Below are positions 44,828 through 53,659 of a DNA stretch of 64,000 bases, one piece after another; the first letter of the stretch is position 1, and the number at the start of each line of letters is the position of its first letter. The notes below the pieces were generated by a model, which was not told the DNA's origin, made no database searches, and saw only the letters and a program-made list of their open reading frames with translations. The stretch covers positions 124,001-188,000 of the forward strand of contig NZ_JAIMJB010000005.1 of NCBI RefSeq assembly GCF_021295345.1, given 5' to 3'. The position numbers and the translations under genes were made by a program. The DNA comes from Motilimonas eburnea (GTDB lineage: Bacteria > Pseudomonadota > Gammaproteobacteria > Enterobacterales > CBDFNC01).

Positions 44828-45484
44828 ATGCTTGCGCCCCTATCGACTTATGCCGCTTCAAGCCCAACCAGTTTTACTCTAGGTGCTGATCCCGAGGTAT
44901 TAACTGACATCTTTAAACCCGAGTTCAACTTGGTCAATTGGCAACGTCCATTACCTGCCGAACTAACTCGTTATGTAAATTGGTTACAGCAAAACCCGTT
45001 AAACTTTGCCAGAACCTTAAGCCCAACTGAGGTGGTCCAAGTCCTTGCCGAGCAATTACCCAATGGCGTAGGCAAACAGCAGCTTTGCACCGATGTGGCA
45101 TTATTGGTGGATATGTTTAGCTGCTTGATGGATTGCGAACATGTAGGCGTGCGCCTAACCACCTTAAGCTCTGCCATGTGTCCGCGCTTTCACACCGACA
45201 AGGTTATGTGCCGCTTGGTGACGAGCTATAGCGAAATCGGCACCCAGTGGTTAGATAATGCCAGTTTAGATCGCAGCAAATTAGGCTGGGGCAACCAAGG
45301 CAAAGCCGATGAGGAGTCCGGTTTATTTCAGTATCCCACGGATATTTATACCGCCCAAGTTGGCGAGGTGTTATTACTCAAAGGCGAAGCCTGGCCCGAT
45401 AACGAGGCCAAAGGCGTAGCCCATCGCTCCCCTAACCTTAAGCCGGGAGCCAAGCGTTTAGTGCTGACCTTAGATCCGGCTTAA
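44828..45484 (+). CDS. DUF1826 protein, Zur-type operon partner
   Basis: 218 residues from the ATG at 44828, one base after the MerC stop. Matches DUF1826, a family often found in Zur regulons; no enzyme activity has been assigned in any case known to me. Visible pattern: MCPRFHTDKVMCRLV (His122 and Asp124 in an HxD), then LLLKGEAWPD, and GVAHRSP (His199) with Arg210 in KRLVLTLD. This HxD...H...R order is that of Fe(II)/2-oxoglutarate dioxygenases, suggesting such a fold, which is inference. It is translated with MerC, so a shared role in zinc shortage is likely. Confidence 0.85.
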   Translation: MLAPLSTYAASSPTSFTLGADPEVLTDIFKPEFNLVNWQRPLPAELTRYVNWLQQNPLNFARTLSPTEVVQVLAEQLPNGVGKQQLCTDVALLVDMFSCLMDCEHVGVRLTTLSSAMCPRFHTDKVMCRLVTSYSEIGTQWLDNASLDRSKLGWGNQGKADEESGLFQYPTDIYTAQVGEVLLLKGEAWPDNEAKGVAHRSPNLKPGAKRLVLTLDPA

Positions 45485-45577
45485 GAAAGACAAGAACACA
45501 ATGCGCAATTGAGGACACGTTTAATCAAGGTGGCGCTGGCAAGCTAAGCTCACAACCAAACCAGCGGACTAATAACC

Positions 45578-46441
45578 ATGCACAGCAAAGCCACCCGCCA
45601 TCACAACTTCCACACTCATAAGCTGAGTCTTATCTTAACCCTCATGCTGCTAGTAGGCAGTAGCCAAAGCCAAGCAGAATCGACAGTACCGGCCAAGTCA
45701 GGCCAATGGCACTATCAAATTATGTTTGATAAAGCCCCTGTCGGCAGTATGCAAATCGCCTATCAAGTTAATAACGATCGCTACTTGTTCGAGAGTCAGT
45801 CACAGCTAACCATTTCAAGTTTTTGGGGTGATACCCAATTACAAAGCCGCTTATCAGAAACCCATTTAATGGATGGCACCTTAATTCAAGCCGACAATTT
45901 GCTCAATCAAGATGACAACACCCACTGGACCAAGATTGAACTGAAAAACAATGAATACCTTACCATGGGATCGCAGCTTCCCACGCTAGGCCAACAAGAA
46001 ATAGCCGAGTTGACCGACCTAGTAAAACAAGCAGTGATCCAGATGGTTCCCAATGCGGGACATGTGATCACCTTAGGTGAGGTGCTCTTGACTGACGAAA
46101 ACAACGCCATGAATAACAGCCGTTTATCCAAGACCGATTTTGATACCAGCTTCGCCGCCTTGCCACTGTACTGGCAGCAACACGGTTATACTTTACCTAA
46201 GCAACTGACAGTGTTTGATACAGAAAACATGCTGCTGTTTCATGCAACCAGTCAATTCATGGGCGAGGAAATCTTAGTCACCCATGCTGGTGAGATACCC
46301 AGCTATCACTATCAGTTAACCCTTGAAGACAAATCCAGCCTGCACTTATGGTTGGCAAAATCCAACCAAGATGTCAGCTTCTTTGCCCAAATCAAGGGCC
46401 AAGATAATGGCAATGACTACACCGTCAGTTTGGCGAAATAA
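45578..46441 (+). CDS. Secreted DUF3108-like protein
   Basis: 287 residues with signal peptide (to about residue 34, cut SQAES). The mature part repeats the DUF3108/DUF6134-type motif (WHYQIMFDKAPVGSMQIAYQV) and is beta-rich, with a C-terminal portion of about 70 residues. It is like the protein at 16848 but not adjacent to an outer-membrane protein here. Periplasmic, function unknown. Confidence 0.78.
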   Translation: MHSKATRHHNFHTHKLSLILTLMLLVGSSQSQAESTVPAKSGQWHYQIMFDKAPVGSMQIAYQVNNDRYLFESQSQLTISSFWGDTQLQSRLSETHLMDGTLIQADNLLNQDDNTHWTKIELKNNEYLTMGSQLPTLGQQEIAELTDLVKQAVIQMVPNAGHVITLGEVLLTDENNAMNNSRLSKTDFDTSFAALPLYWQQHGYTLPKQLTVFDTENMLLFHATSQFMGEEILVTHAGEIPSYHYQLTLEDKSSLHLWLAKSNQDVSFFAQIKGQDNGNDYTVSLAK

Positions 46442-46567
46442 ATCATGGCCACAACCTGCTTCTTTTTGTGAATCAGCCCATGTTGTAATGACCCTAGTTC
46501 GGCTATGCTTGCTGCGTAAATGTCGCGTTGTAGTTAATACCAATCAAAGCAACAAGGGGAACCGGTG

Positions 46568-46888
46568 ATGATAGAGCAGCAGATTGACGCGCTAATAGAT
46601 GAGGAGCTGCAAGGCTTAAACCATATCGACGCCACGGATTTACAGTGTTTTATCGAACACCGAATTCAGCCTAGCTTGATCGAACTCAGCCTTGATACCT
46701 CGGGTAAGAAATGGAAGAGCTGTTACCTGCTCACCGAGCATAATGGCGTAAATGATTCAGCTTACCGCGCCGCTTTTGACCCCGAAACGGGTCACTTTGT
46801 GCGCGAGCTAACCCTAGCCGATGGCACGCCACATTACCTCAATCGCCACAGTGATCTTGAGGCCATTATTGACGCTTTCGCTAGCTAG
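46568..46888 (+). CDS. Small soluble protein, unknown function
   Basis: 106 residues from ATG 46568, eight bases past AGGGG; the GTG at 46565 is equally close. Mixed alpha/beta, acidic, no signal or motif recognised. It follows the DUF3108-like gene on the same strand with a 126-bp gap. Normal codon use supports a real gene. Confidence 0.65.
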   Translation: MIEQQIDALIDEELQGLNHIDATDLQCFIEHRIQPSLIELSLDTSGKKWKSCYLLTEHNGVNDSAYRAAFDPETGHFVRELTLADGTPHYLNRHSDLEAIIDAFAS

Positions 46889-46916
46889 GGCCGTCTTTTA
46901 CGTGATGCGATGGCGG

Positions 46917-47687
46917 TTACAGGCCAAAACCGCCGTCAATATCGATATGCGCATTACGCAAGCCAATACTGCTATCAGACAACAAGTAATCGATCGCAGG
47001 CACTAAATCTCTTGGTTCTAACACTCTGCCCACGGGAATACTACTCAAGGATGCAAAAAATGCCGCTATGCTCGCTTCATCCATGCCCGCCTTAGCTTGG
47101 ATTTCCGTAGCCGTTACGCCGGGTCGAATCGTATTAATGCGAACGCCTCGCTCGGCCAGCTCGACATTCAACACACGAGCCAGCCCCTCAAAGGCCGCCT
47201 TACTCGCACTGTAAACGCCCGCCGTCGCAAACGCCTTTAACACCGCCACACTCGACACAAACACCACGCTGGCCGGCTGATTTAAACAAGGTAACAAGGC
47301 TTGCAAGGTAACAGCCGGGCCGGTGAAATTCACCGCCATGGTGGTGGTGATATTTTCTAAACTGGTTTGCTCAAATGCCTCAGGGTAAAACACCCCGGCA
47401 TTGAGTAGCACCCCATCTAGTTTGATTTGATCGCGTTGTAATTGCGCCGCCATTTGCTGAATTTGTTCGACATTGGCACTATCACACAACACGCCAATAA
47501 CACTTTGCTTATGGGGTTGCACGGCTAAGGCTTCTAGCCTTTGGGTTGCTTGCTGCAAACGCCCCTGATCCCGCCCGGTAATCACTAGGCTCGCGCCCTG
47601 CTCGATTAAAGATTGCGCCGCGGCTAACCCTATCCCTGCGGTGGCGCCGGTGATCAAGATCGCTTTACCCTGAAATTGTGCTGACAT
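46917..47687 (-). CDS. Short-chain dehydrogenase/reductase
   Basis: 256 residues. Rossmann motif ITGATAGIGLAAAQSL (about 11-26) and catalytic Tyr-x-x-x-Lys in VYSASKAAFEG with the Ser in FVSSVAVL ahead of it. NAD(P)-dependent oxidoreductase, cytoplasmic. Ends with the classical SDR tail IDIDGGFGL. It is divergent from a LysR gene, a frequent pair in which the LysR protein controls the enzyme gene. Substrate unknown. Confidence 0.92.
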   Translation of the reverse strand: MSAQFQGKAILITGATAGIGLAAAQSLIEQGASLVITGRDQGRLQQATQRLEALAVQPHKQSVIGVLCDSANVEQIQQMAAQLQRDQIKLDGVLLNAGVFYPEAFEQTSLENITTTMAVNFTGPAVTLQALLPCLNQPASVVFVSSVAVLKAFATAGVYSASKAAFEGLARVLNVELAERGVRINTIRPGVTATEIQAKAGMDEASIAAFFASLSSIPVGRVLEPRDLVPAIDYLLSDSSIGLRNAHIDIDGGFGL

Positions 47688-47792
47688 ATTTGCTCTCCTG
47701 TTTGATTAGTTGACCCTAGAGAGCATACGCTGGAGAATAGGTGCAAATAAGACACCAATAAAGAAACATATTGTTGCCATAAAGGAACGAAA

Positions 47793-48734
47793 ATGAATTT
47801 AGATGCAACCACCCTGCACTTACAACTGCCTAATTTATACTTGTTTCGTCGTGTCACCCAACTTGGCAGCTTTCAGGCCACCGCCGATGCACTGCAGCTA
47901 CCGCGATCTTCGGTCAGTAAAAAAATCGCCCAGCTTGAACAGCATTTAGGCCTGCGCCTGTTGCAACGCAGCACTCGGCAGTTAAATCTAACCGAAGCTG
48001 GCCAACAATTACTGATCATTACCGATTCGCTCACCGAGATGCTCAGTAATACCGCGAAACTCACCGAGCAAGCCCAAGCCAAGCCCAGCGGTCGCGTTAA
48101 GATCAGCAGTTCAACCATCATAGGTCAACGTTACTTACTGCCACTGCTGCCTAAACTCAAACGGCTTTATCCCGACATTGTTATTGAAATCAATTTAGAT
48201 GATCGCGTGGTCGACCTGATTGAGCTGGGCATAGACATAGCCCTAAGAGTTGGGCAACTACCCGACTCGTCTTTAGTCGCTCGCCAAGTTGGCACTAAGT
48301 CTTGGGCTTGTTTCGCCAGTCCAGACTACCTACAACAAGCCCCCACACTAGCGCAACCGAGTGATCTTCACGCCCATCAATGCCTGATCTTTCGCCATCA
48401 AAAATTGGCCATGGACCATTGGCATTTTCGCGCACCCAGCGGTGAGGTCGAAAGCCTACATATTATCCCTAGCGCCGCGTCAGATGATGGTCGCACTTTG
48501 GTTGAGCTAGCATGCATGGGCATGGGGGTGATTCGTGTCGATCCCTTGTTAATTCAGCCCGAATTAAAAGCGGGGAAATTAGTGCCAATATTAAGCCAAT
48601 GGCACCACCCCGACGCCGCGCCGATCCACTTGGTTTGTTTAGCTAAGGAGGCCCGCAGCCGAGCAGTCAATGAAGTATGGCAATTCTTGAGCCAGCACTT
48701 AAGTGAAGCCCTCGAACAAGCAAGGTATGAGTAG
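47793..48734 (+). CDS. LysR-family regulator (SDR-adjacent)
   Basis: 313 residues; helix-turn-helix (about 12-70, QATADALQLPRSSVSKKIAQ) and effector domain, of the AaeR/DsdC-like subgroup (STRQLNLTEAGQQLL). The intergenic gap to the SDR gene is 105 bp. A ribosome site AAGGAAC precedes the ATG. Likely controls the SDR gene and itself. Confidence 0.9.
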   Translation: MNLDATTLHLQLPNLYLFRRVTQLGSFQATADALQLPRSSVSKKIAQLEQHLGLRLLQRSTRQLNLTEAGQQLLIITDSLTEMLSNTAKLTEQAQAKPSGRVKISSSTIIGQRYLLPLLPKLKRLYPDIVIEINLDDRVVDLIELGIDIALRVGQLPDSSLVARQVGTKSWACFASPDYLQQAPTLAQPSDLHAHQCLIFRHQKLAMDHWHFRAPSGEVESLHIIPSAASDDGRTLVELACMGMGVIRVDPLLIQPELKAGKLVPILSQWHHPDAAPIHLVCLAKEARSRAVNEVWQFLSQHLSEALEQARYE

Positions 48735-48750
48735 CCATCGAGACATGCGG

Positions 48751-49065
48751 CTATATGCTCTGCTTCTTTCTCATCCATTGATTCACCAACCAGCCATTGA
48801 TCGGTAGCAAAATAACCGCGCCGACCAGCCACATCACATCATCAAGATAAGGCAAAAACACGCTGCTTCTATATAAGATCAAGCCAAAAACCGTTTCCAT
48901 TAAGGCACTTATCATCAACAAGATAAGATACAAAGGGAAATACACCACAGAGATAAGCCATTGTAGCGGCTCCCATGTAACCATGTCGTTATGTAACAAG
49001 TAGGCCGCATACGCCTGCGTCGCAGAAAAAATGAATGCGGCGACATAAGTCTTGGATAACTTCAT
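48751..49065 (-). CDS. Small membrane protein, unknown
   Basis: 104 residues with three membrane helices (about 5-24, 36-60, 75-98). No recognised domain. GAGTTGAG lies just before the ATG. It is on the strand opposite to the LysR gene that ends at 48734 and 15 bp from PhzF on its upstream side, so it may share the PhzF transcript. Confidence 0.65.
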   Translation of the reverse strand: MKLSKTYVAAFIFSATQAYAAYLLHNDMVTWEPLQWLISVVYFPLYLILLMISALMETVFGLILYRSSVFLPYLDDVMWLVGAVILLPINGWLVNQWMRKKQSI

Positions 49066-49080
49066 CTGCTCAACTCAATC

Positions 49081-49884
49081 CTAGCCTTGTGAGACGAATA
49101 TTTTGCCTTTAAGGTACAACACGCCCTTACCTGATATCACCACTTTATCGCCCATCACCTTGCAGTTAAGTAAGCCGCCACGGGCAGAGGCTTGATAAGC
49201 GAGCAAGTTATCCTTACCAAGCTGGCCCGCCCAATAAGGCGCAAGCCCCGAGTGAATAGAGCCGGTTACTGGGTCTTCATCACCGCCATTGGCAGGCCAA
49301 AAGTAACGTGAAACAAAATCATATTGCTCAGCTGCCGCAGCCGTCACCACCACATCATAGGGCGCCAACTGCTTTAACAAACTTGAGTCGTACTTAACCT
49401 CACGCACCGCTTGCTCATCACTGAGCACGGCAAAATACGCTTGGCGATTACGCAACACATTCACGGGCACAATGGATAACCCCTCAACCAACTGAGCGGG
49501 CACATCCACAACCGCTTCGGGCGCTTGATTCGGGAATACCATTTCGATGTCGTTTTGCGCATTGAGCGTCACCTTAAGGCTACCCACCTTAAGGGTCGAA
49601 AAGGTAATTTCCTTGCTCACACCCAGTTCATGAAACAGCACATAAGCCGAAGCCAGCGTCGCATGGCCACAAAAATCTATTTCGGTGAGCGGCGAAAACC
49701 ATCTAATTTCATAAGTGTTATCAGCAATATGCTTGATATAGGCGGTTTCCGATAGGTTATTCTCCGCAGCAATATTTTGCATCAAGGCATCGCTTGGCCA
49801 CTGCTCAACCGGCACCACGGCGGCAGAATTACCCTTAAATTGCTGATCAGCAAATGCATCAATGACATAAATATCTAATTCCAT
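49081..49884 (-). CDS. PhzF-family isomerase (YddE-like)
   Basis: 267 residues from ATG 49884 (strong AGGGAG site). Diaminopimelate-epimerase-like fold of PhzF/YddE: LDIYVIDAFADQQFKGNSAA, AENNLSETAYIK (catalytic Glu), WFSPLTEIDFCGHATLASAY and GSIHSGLAPYW. Usually an isomerase without metal; the reaction in most members is unknown. It is the last gene in a unit with the small membrane protein upstream (50093), overlapping by 10 bp. Confidence 0.9.
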   Translation of the reverse strand: MELDIYVIDAFADQQFKGNSAAVVPVEQWPSDALMQNIAAENNLSETAYIKHIADNTYEIRWFSPLTEIDFCGHATLASAYVLFHELGVSKEITFSTLKVGSLKVTLNAQNDIEMVFPNQAPEAVVDVPAQLVEGLSIVPVNVLRNRQAYFAVLSDEQAVREVKYDSSLLKQLAPYDVVVTAAAAEQYDFVSRYFWPANGGDEDPVTGSIHSGLAPYWAGQLGKDNLLAYQASARGGLLNCKVMGDKVVISGKGVLYLKGKIFVSQG

Positions 49885-50093
49885 CTGGTTTCTCCCTTTG
49901 GCCTTACACATCGCAATTTGTTGTTAACGAAAGCGATAACCACCATATAGGCGGCCCATAGGGAAATCAACAGAAAGTAAAACAGCGCATTATCATGACT
50001 TAACCAATTGTAATGAGGCAAACAAAGCACAGTAAGCAACAAACCGATGGCTTTAGCCATGGCAAGATCGACATCACAAACTCCTCGACCCAT
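49875..50093 (-). CDS. Small membrane protein, possibly coupled to phzF
   Basis: 72 residues if the ATG at 50093 is used, 61 if M12 (50060) is used. Two membrane helices (about 13-28 and 38-60) and a basic tail ending RPKGETRWN. Overlaps the PhzF start by 10 bases, which suggests translational coupling. No family recognised. A competing ATG in another frame (50073) has a good AGGAG site but yields only 25 residues, so the reading is not certain. Confidence 0.5.
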   Translation of the reverse strand: MGRGVCDVDLAMAKAIGLLLTVLCLPHYNWLSHDNALFYFLLISLWAAYMVVIAFVNNKLRCVRPKGETRWN

Positions 50094-50176
50094 TCTTTGC
50101 TATCAGACTAAACACTGACTAACTCGGTATAATGCTGACGCATTGGAGAACAACGTCCGTACACAAGGAAGAAATA

Positions 50177-51556
50177 ATGTATCAGGTAGGACGCTGGCAG
50201 TTGCTGCCAAATACCAACAGCATTAAATCCACCGACCAAGAAGTCAGGTTAGATCAAAAGCAATTTGAACTACTCAATTACCTGGCCAGTCGAGCCGGTG
50301 AAGACATCAGTAAAAACGACATTTTTGACCATGTTTGGGCGGGCAAAGTGGTCACCGAAGACGTGATATACGTTGCCATAAACGGATTACGTAAAGCCCT
50401 TGGTGATAAAGCGCGCTCCCCTGAGTATATTAAAACCCTGCCCGGTAAAGGCTATCGCCTGATTGCCGAGGTTGAAATATGCAGCCAATCCATTAAAGAA
50501 CAAGTAAAGCCTCGAAAGATACTTACTATCTCTGCACTGTTCGCTGTCACTTTTGCCATGGTAATTGGCCTAAGTCTCTGGCCAACACCCAGTAAACCCG
50601 AACTTAGCGGTACCCAGCTAGAAAATTTCCAGCGAGCCAAATACCTACTAATGCAAACACCCGAGCACTATCCCGAGGCCATCTCATTACTGCAGGAAAT
50701 CATCAGCATCGAGCCCGAATTTGGCCCAGCTTATGTGCAGTTAGCCAGTGCTAAAATGCACAAGATCCATCAAAATGATGCCGAACTGGTTGCCAATAAA
50801 ACGCAAATCGAAGCCATGTTACTCAGGGCTTTAGCTTATGACGACACGGATAAATGGGCCCAACAAAGGCTGGCAAACTTATACTTCTTACTCTTTAAAG
50901 ACCACAACAAAGCCAAACAGCACTTTGAATTATCTTTGCCAGATGCCACCTCTCATTATTATTACAGCCAGTTTTTGTTGGCCTTGGGCGACATAGCAGG
51001 TGCTAAAGATCAGCTCAATGCTTATGTTGATCTTTATCCCGAAGCCTACTCGAAAGAAACCGCGGCATGGATTTATACCATGAGCCGAGACTACCCACGG
51101 GCAGAGCAAGAATTAGACAAAATCAGTCAGCTCAATCAAGATAATTTCTACTTTCATGTTTCGCGCCAAGCCATTGCTGAATTAACAGGTGATGAAACCA
51201 CCGCATTTACCGAGCTACACTGGCTAATGCAAGAAGCGGGTTATCCGGCAGAAGATTTGACACAAGTAAACACGGCATTTCAGCAAGGCGGGCTTAAAGC
51301 AGCTTATCATTGGCTGGCCTTTGAAGATAAAAAACACCTTAGCATAGGCCAATATTATCCACCGGTTTCCCTCGCCCGCTATGCCATTGGCGCAGGCGAT
51401 TATCAGGCTGCGATCGATTGGTTAAAGCAAGCCAATACGGAACATAAAATCGAGCTATTGTGGATTGCCATCGATCCTAAGTATCAAGCCTTGCACTCGA
51501 TGACCGAATTTAAGCAACTGGTTGCTGAACTTGGACTGGAAATTAAAAGCATTTAA
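50177..51556 (+). CDS. CadC-like transmembrane regulator with TPR-like C-terminus
   Basis: 459 residues from ATG 50177 (AAGGA upstream); the longer reading from 50132 lacks domain content. N-terminal OmpR/CadC-type winged helix (about 5-100, DQKQFELLNYLASRAGEDIS then ALGDKARSPEYIKTLPGKGY), one membrane helix (about 120-140), then a TPR-like periplasmic domain (about 155-450). The layout resembles ToxR-type one-component regulators that sense outside the cell. The secreted propeller gene at 51682 begins 125 bp downstream on the same strand and is a likely target or partner. Confidence 0.88.
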   Translation: MYQVGRWQLLPNTNSIKSTDQEVRLDQKQFELLNYLASRAGEDISKNDIFDHVWAGKVVTEDVIYVAINGLRKALGDKARSPEYIKTLPGKGYRLIAEVEICSQSIKEQVKPRKILTISALFAVTFAMVIGLSLWPTPSKPELSGTQLENFQRAKYLLMQTPEHYPEAISLLQEIISIEPEFGPAYVQLASAKMHKIHQNDAELVANKTQIEAMLLRALAYDDTDKWAQQRLANLYFLLFKDHNKAKQHFELSLPDATSHYYYSQFLLALGDIAGAKDQLNAYVDLYPEAYSKETAAWIYTMSRDYPRAEQELDKISQLNQDNFYFHVSRQAIAELTGDETTAFTELHWLMQEAGYPAEDLTQVNTAFQQGGLKAAYHWLAFEDKKHLSIGQYYPPVSLARYAIGAGDYQAAIDWLKQANTEHKIELLWIAIDPKYQALHSMTEFKQLVAELGLEIKSI

Positions 51557-51681
51557 ATCAATATATTAAAAACATTTAAGAAAGTTTAAGACGCTTTTCA
51601 GGACGTAACTGACAGAACTTTATTAGCTTGAGCTTAACGCAGACAGGGCGTCTGCTTAATCAACTAAAAAGGAATCTGTAT

Positions 51682-52848
51682 ATGCACAGCCTAATGAAAA
51701 CCTCACTTATCTCCGCTCTTGTTGCCGGCGCTTTAGGAACAACGACCTTAGCTCAAGCCGCAAGTGGCGACTATTTATGGAGCTTTAAAACACAAGGGCA
51801 AATCTGGTCATCGATTAAGGTTAACCAGCAAATCGCCTTCTTTGGCAGTGACGATGGTTATTTCTATGCCATGGATACCGAGCGCACTAAGCTAAAGTGG
51901 AAATTCAAAACCGATGGCATGGTTCGCTCAACCCCTGCGTTTCATCATCACAAAGTGTATATCACCAGTGACGATGGCTTTTTGTATGCCATTAATCGCT
52001 GGAGCGGCCAGCTATTGTGGAAACAAGATCTCCATGACGGCGATGCCATCCGCAACTTACCCGCCAACCAGCCGCCATGGGATTTTGATTACACTAAGTC
52101 CTCACCGGTAACTAATGGCAACTTGGTCTATGTGGGTAGCGCCGACCAACATTTTTACGCCTTTAATGCCAGAACGGGTGAGCTGGTATGGAAATTTAAA
52201 ACCGGTGGCAGCATTCGCTCTACCGCGGATGTTGAAGGCAATATGGTCTACATCAGCTCTTGGGATGGTAAAACCTATGGCCTCAATAAGCACACAGGTG
52301 AGCTAATCTGGTCCCATACCAGTGGCGCGCCGATCGTGTCCGATCCCCTGGTTATCGACGACAAGGTGATCATTGGCTCTCGCGATGCCCACCTCTACGC
52401 ATTAGATGCCGCCACGGGCGCCGTGAGTTGGGATTATCCGTTCCAAGATTGGTCATGGATAGAGTCTTCGGCCATTGAAGGCGAAAACGATGATGTCTTT
52501 TACATTGCCAGCTCAGATTCAAAACGTCTGATCAAGTTTGACGCCGACTCAGGCCAAGAGATCTGGAGCTTTGACACTAAGGGCTGGTCATGGGGCACAC
52601 CAAAACTGGAAGATGGAGTGGTTTATATTGGCGCAACAGGCGCGGATGAATATTGGACCCCGGTCAACCGCGGCTTTTATGCTGTGGATGCCGAAACCGG
52701 AGAGCAGTTATGGCAATACCAGCCAGACGCCAGCAAACAGCCTTATAAAGACATCGTTCACGGCGGTGTGTATGGCACGGTAGAAGTGAAGCACGGTAAG
52801 GTATTTGTACCGGATTTAGACGGCTACATGCACGTATTTGAGCAGTAA
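51682..52848 (+). CDS. Secreted PQQ-like beta-propeller protein
   Basis: 388 residues from ATG 51682 (AAAAGGAA upstream). Sec signal (about 1-27). Then a propeller of about seven to eight repeats with the Trp-rich PQQ-quinoprotein motif (VYITSDDGFLYAINRWSG, LVYVGSADQHFYAFNARTGE). Likely a periplasmic binding or scaffolding protein; the PQQ-cofactor residues of true dehydrogenases were not confirmed. It is close behind the CadC-like gene, suggesting shared function. Confidence 0.85.
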   Translation: MHSLMKTSLISALVAGALGTTTLAQAASGDYLWSFKTQGQIWSSIKVNQQIAFFGSDDGYFYAMDTERTKLKWKFKTDGMVRSTPAFHHHKVYITSDDGFLYAINRWSGQLLWKQDLHDGDAIRNLPANQPPWDFDYTKSSPVTNGNLVYVGSADQHFYAFNARTGELVWKFKTGGSIRSTADVEGNMVYISSWDGKTYGLNKHTGELIWSHTSGAPIVSDPLVIDDKVIIGSRDAHLYALDAATGAVSWDYPFQDWSWIESSAIEGENDDVFYIASSDSKRLIKFDADSGQEIWSFDTKGWSWGTPKLEDGVVYIGATGADEYWTPVNRGFYAVDAETGEQLWQYQPDASKQPYKDIVHGGVYGTVEVKHGKVFVPDLDGYMHVFEQ

Positions 52849-52863
52849 TCACACCAAGGCATT

Positions 52864-52885
52864 GGCAGTGGCACAGACCACTGCC
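52864..52885 (+). terminator. Hairpin at end of propeller gene
   Basis: Perfect 8-bp stem GGCAGTGG-CACAGA-CCACTGCC, 16 bp past the propeller stop, with only a weak T-tract. Also ends at the stop codon of the opposing small ORF. Terminator function is moderately likely. Confidence 0.5.
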
Positions 52886-53052
52886 TAGCTTGTAAAATTA
52901 CCCTGCGTCAAAGACAGGTTCACCTCGAACTGCCCTATTGCTTCAAAACTCTCCCCCATAGGCAACCTCCTCAGTGCAGCCAATGCCTCTACATCTTGTG
53001 GGGTTAGGTGTTCCAATTTCACGTTTGTTTTCGCCTGCTGTGTTGTCATCAT
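52885..53052 (-). CDS. 55-residue ORF coupled to GNAT gene
   Basis: Starts at ATG 53052, which overlaps the GNAT stop as TAATG, and ends at TAG 52885. The product MMTTQQAKTNVKLEHLTPQD... has a helix-rich profile and no recognised family. The overlapping start suggests translational coupling; codon use resembles neighbours. It is too short to be sure without a homologue. It could be a short second domain separated from the GNAT gene. Confidence 0.45.
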   Translation of the reverse strand: MMTTQQAKTNVKLEHLTPQDVEALAALRRLPMGESFEAIGQFEVNLSLTQGNFTS

Positions 53053-53549
53053 TAGGGTAAAACATACTCAAACATGATCACGCCATTATCATCGGCCTCT
53101 TGTGCTACAAAGCCTAATTTTTTTAACAGCTTAGTCGAAGCTAGATTGCCTTGGTCAACGCCACCAACCAACTTGTGCCAAGGGGTTTTTCGCGCTTCAA
53201 TCATCAAGCCTTGTAGCAATTCAGTGGCTAGCCCTTTACCCCAGCTCGCTTGCCCTAACACATAGCCGATATGCGCCACGTTATCCGCCATATGAATAAA
53301 TAAAAAGCCAATCACCTCATTAACATTAGTTTGCACCCGCAGTAAGCGGCTTTGCGCCAACATCTGCTCCAGCCAAACCTCAGCCGCCGCTAATGAATTA
53401 ACGTCATGAAAATAAGGCGGCAACGCAGCAACTACGGTAGGTGTTAAAATTTGGGGGACACAAGCCAACAATTGCGCGCGCTCGTCGCTCGGCATATGCG
53501 CGTCAACTTCAACCACGTTTAGCCGTGAGGTGGTAAAGGATAGGGTCAT
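53052..53549 (-). CDS. GNAT-family N-acetyltransferase
   Basis: 165 residues of the RimJ/RimL-like GNAT type: HIGYVLGQASWGKGLATELL (acetyl-CoA loop, Q-x-x-x-G-x-G/A, about residues 91-110) and GVDQGNLASTKLLKKLGFVA near the end. Likely modifies a small molecule or protein N-terminus. Its stop overlaps the next ORF (TAATG). Confidence 0.88.
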   Translation of the reverse strand: MTLSFTTSRLNVVEVDAHMPSDERAQLLACVPQILTPTVVAALPPYFHDVNSLAAAEVWLEQMLAQSRLLRVQTNVNEVIGFLFIHMADNVAHIGYVLGQASWGKGLATELLQGLMIEARKTPWHKLVGGVDQGNLASTKLLKKLGFVAQEADDNGVIMFEYVLP

Positions 53550-53659
53550 GTTTTGCTCGTGGTTAGTTTGATGTCTGCTCCTGCTTCTTAATGCCGTGTT
53601 TTCTAGATCCGCATGAACATCGGCATCACCTTGCTTTGTTGTGGGTGGTTATATTAGCG

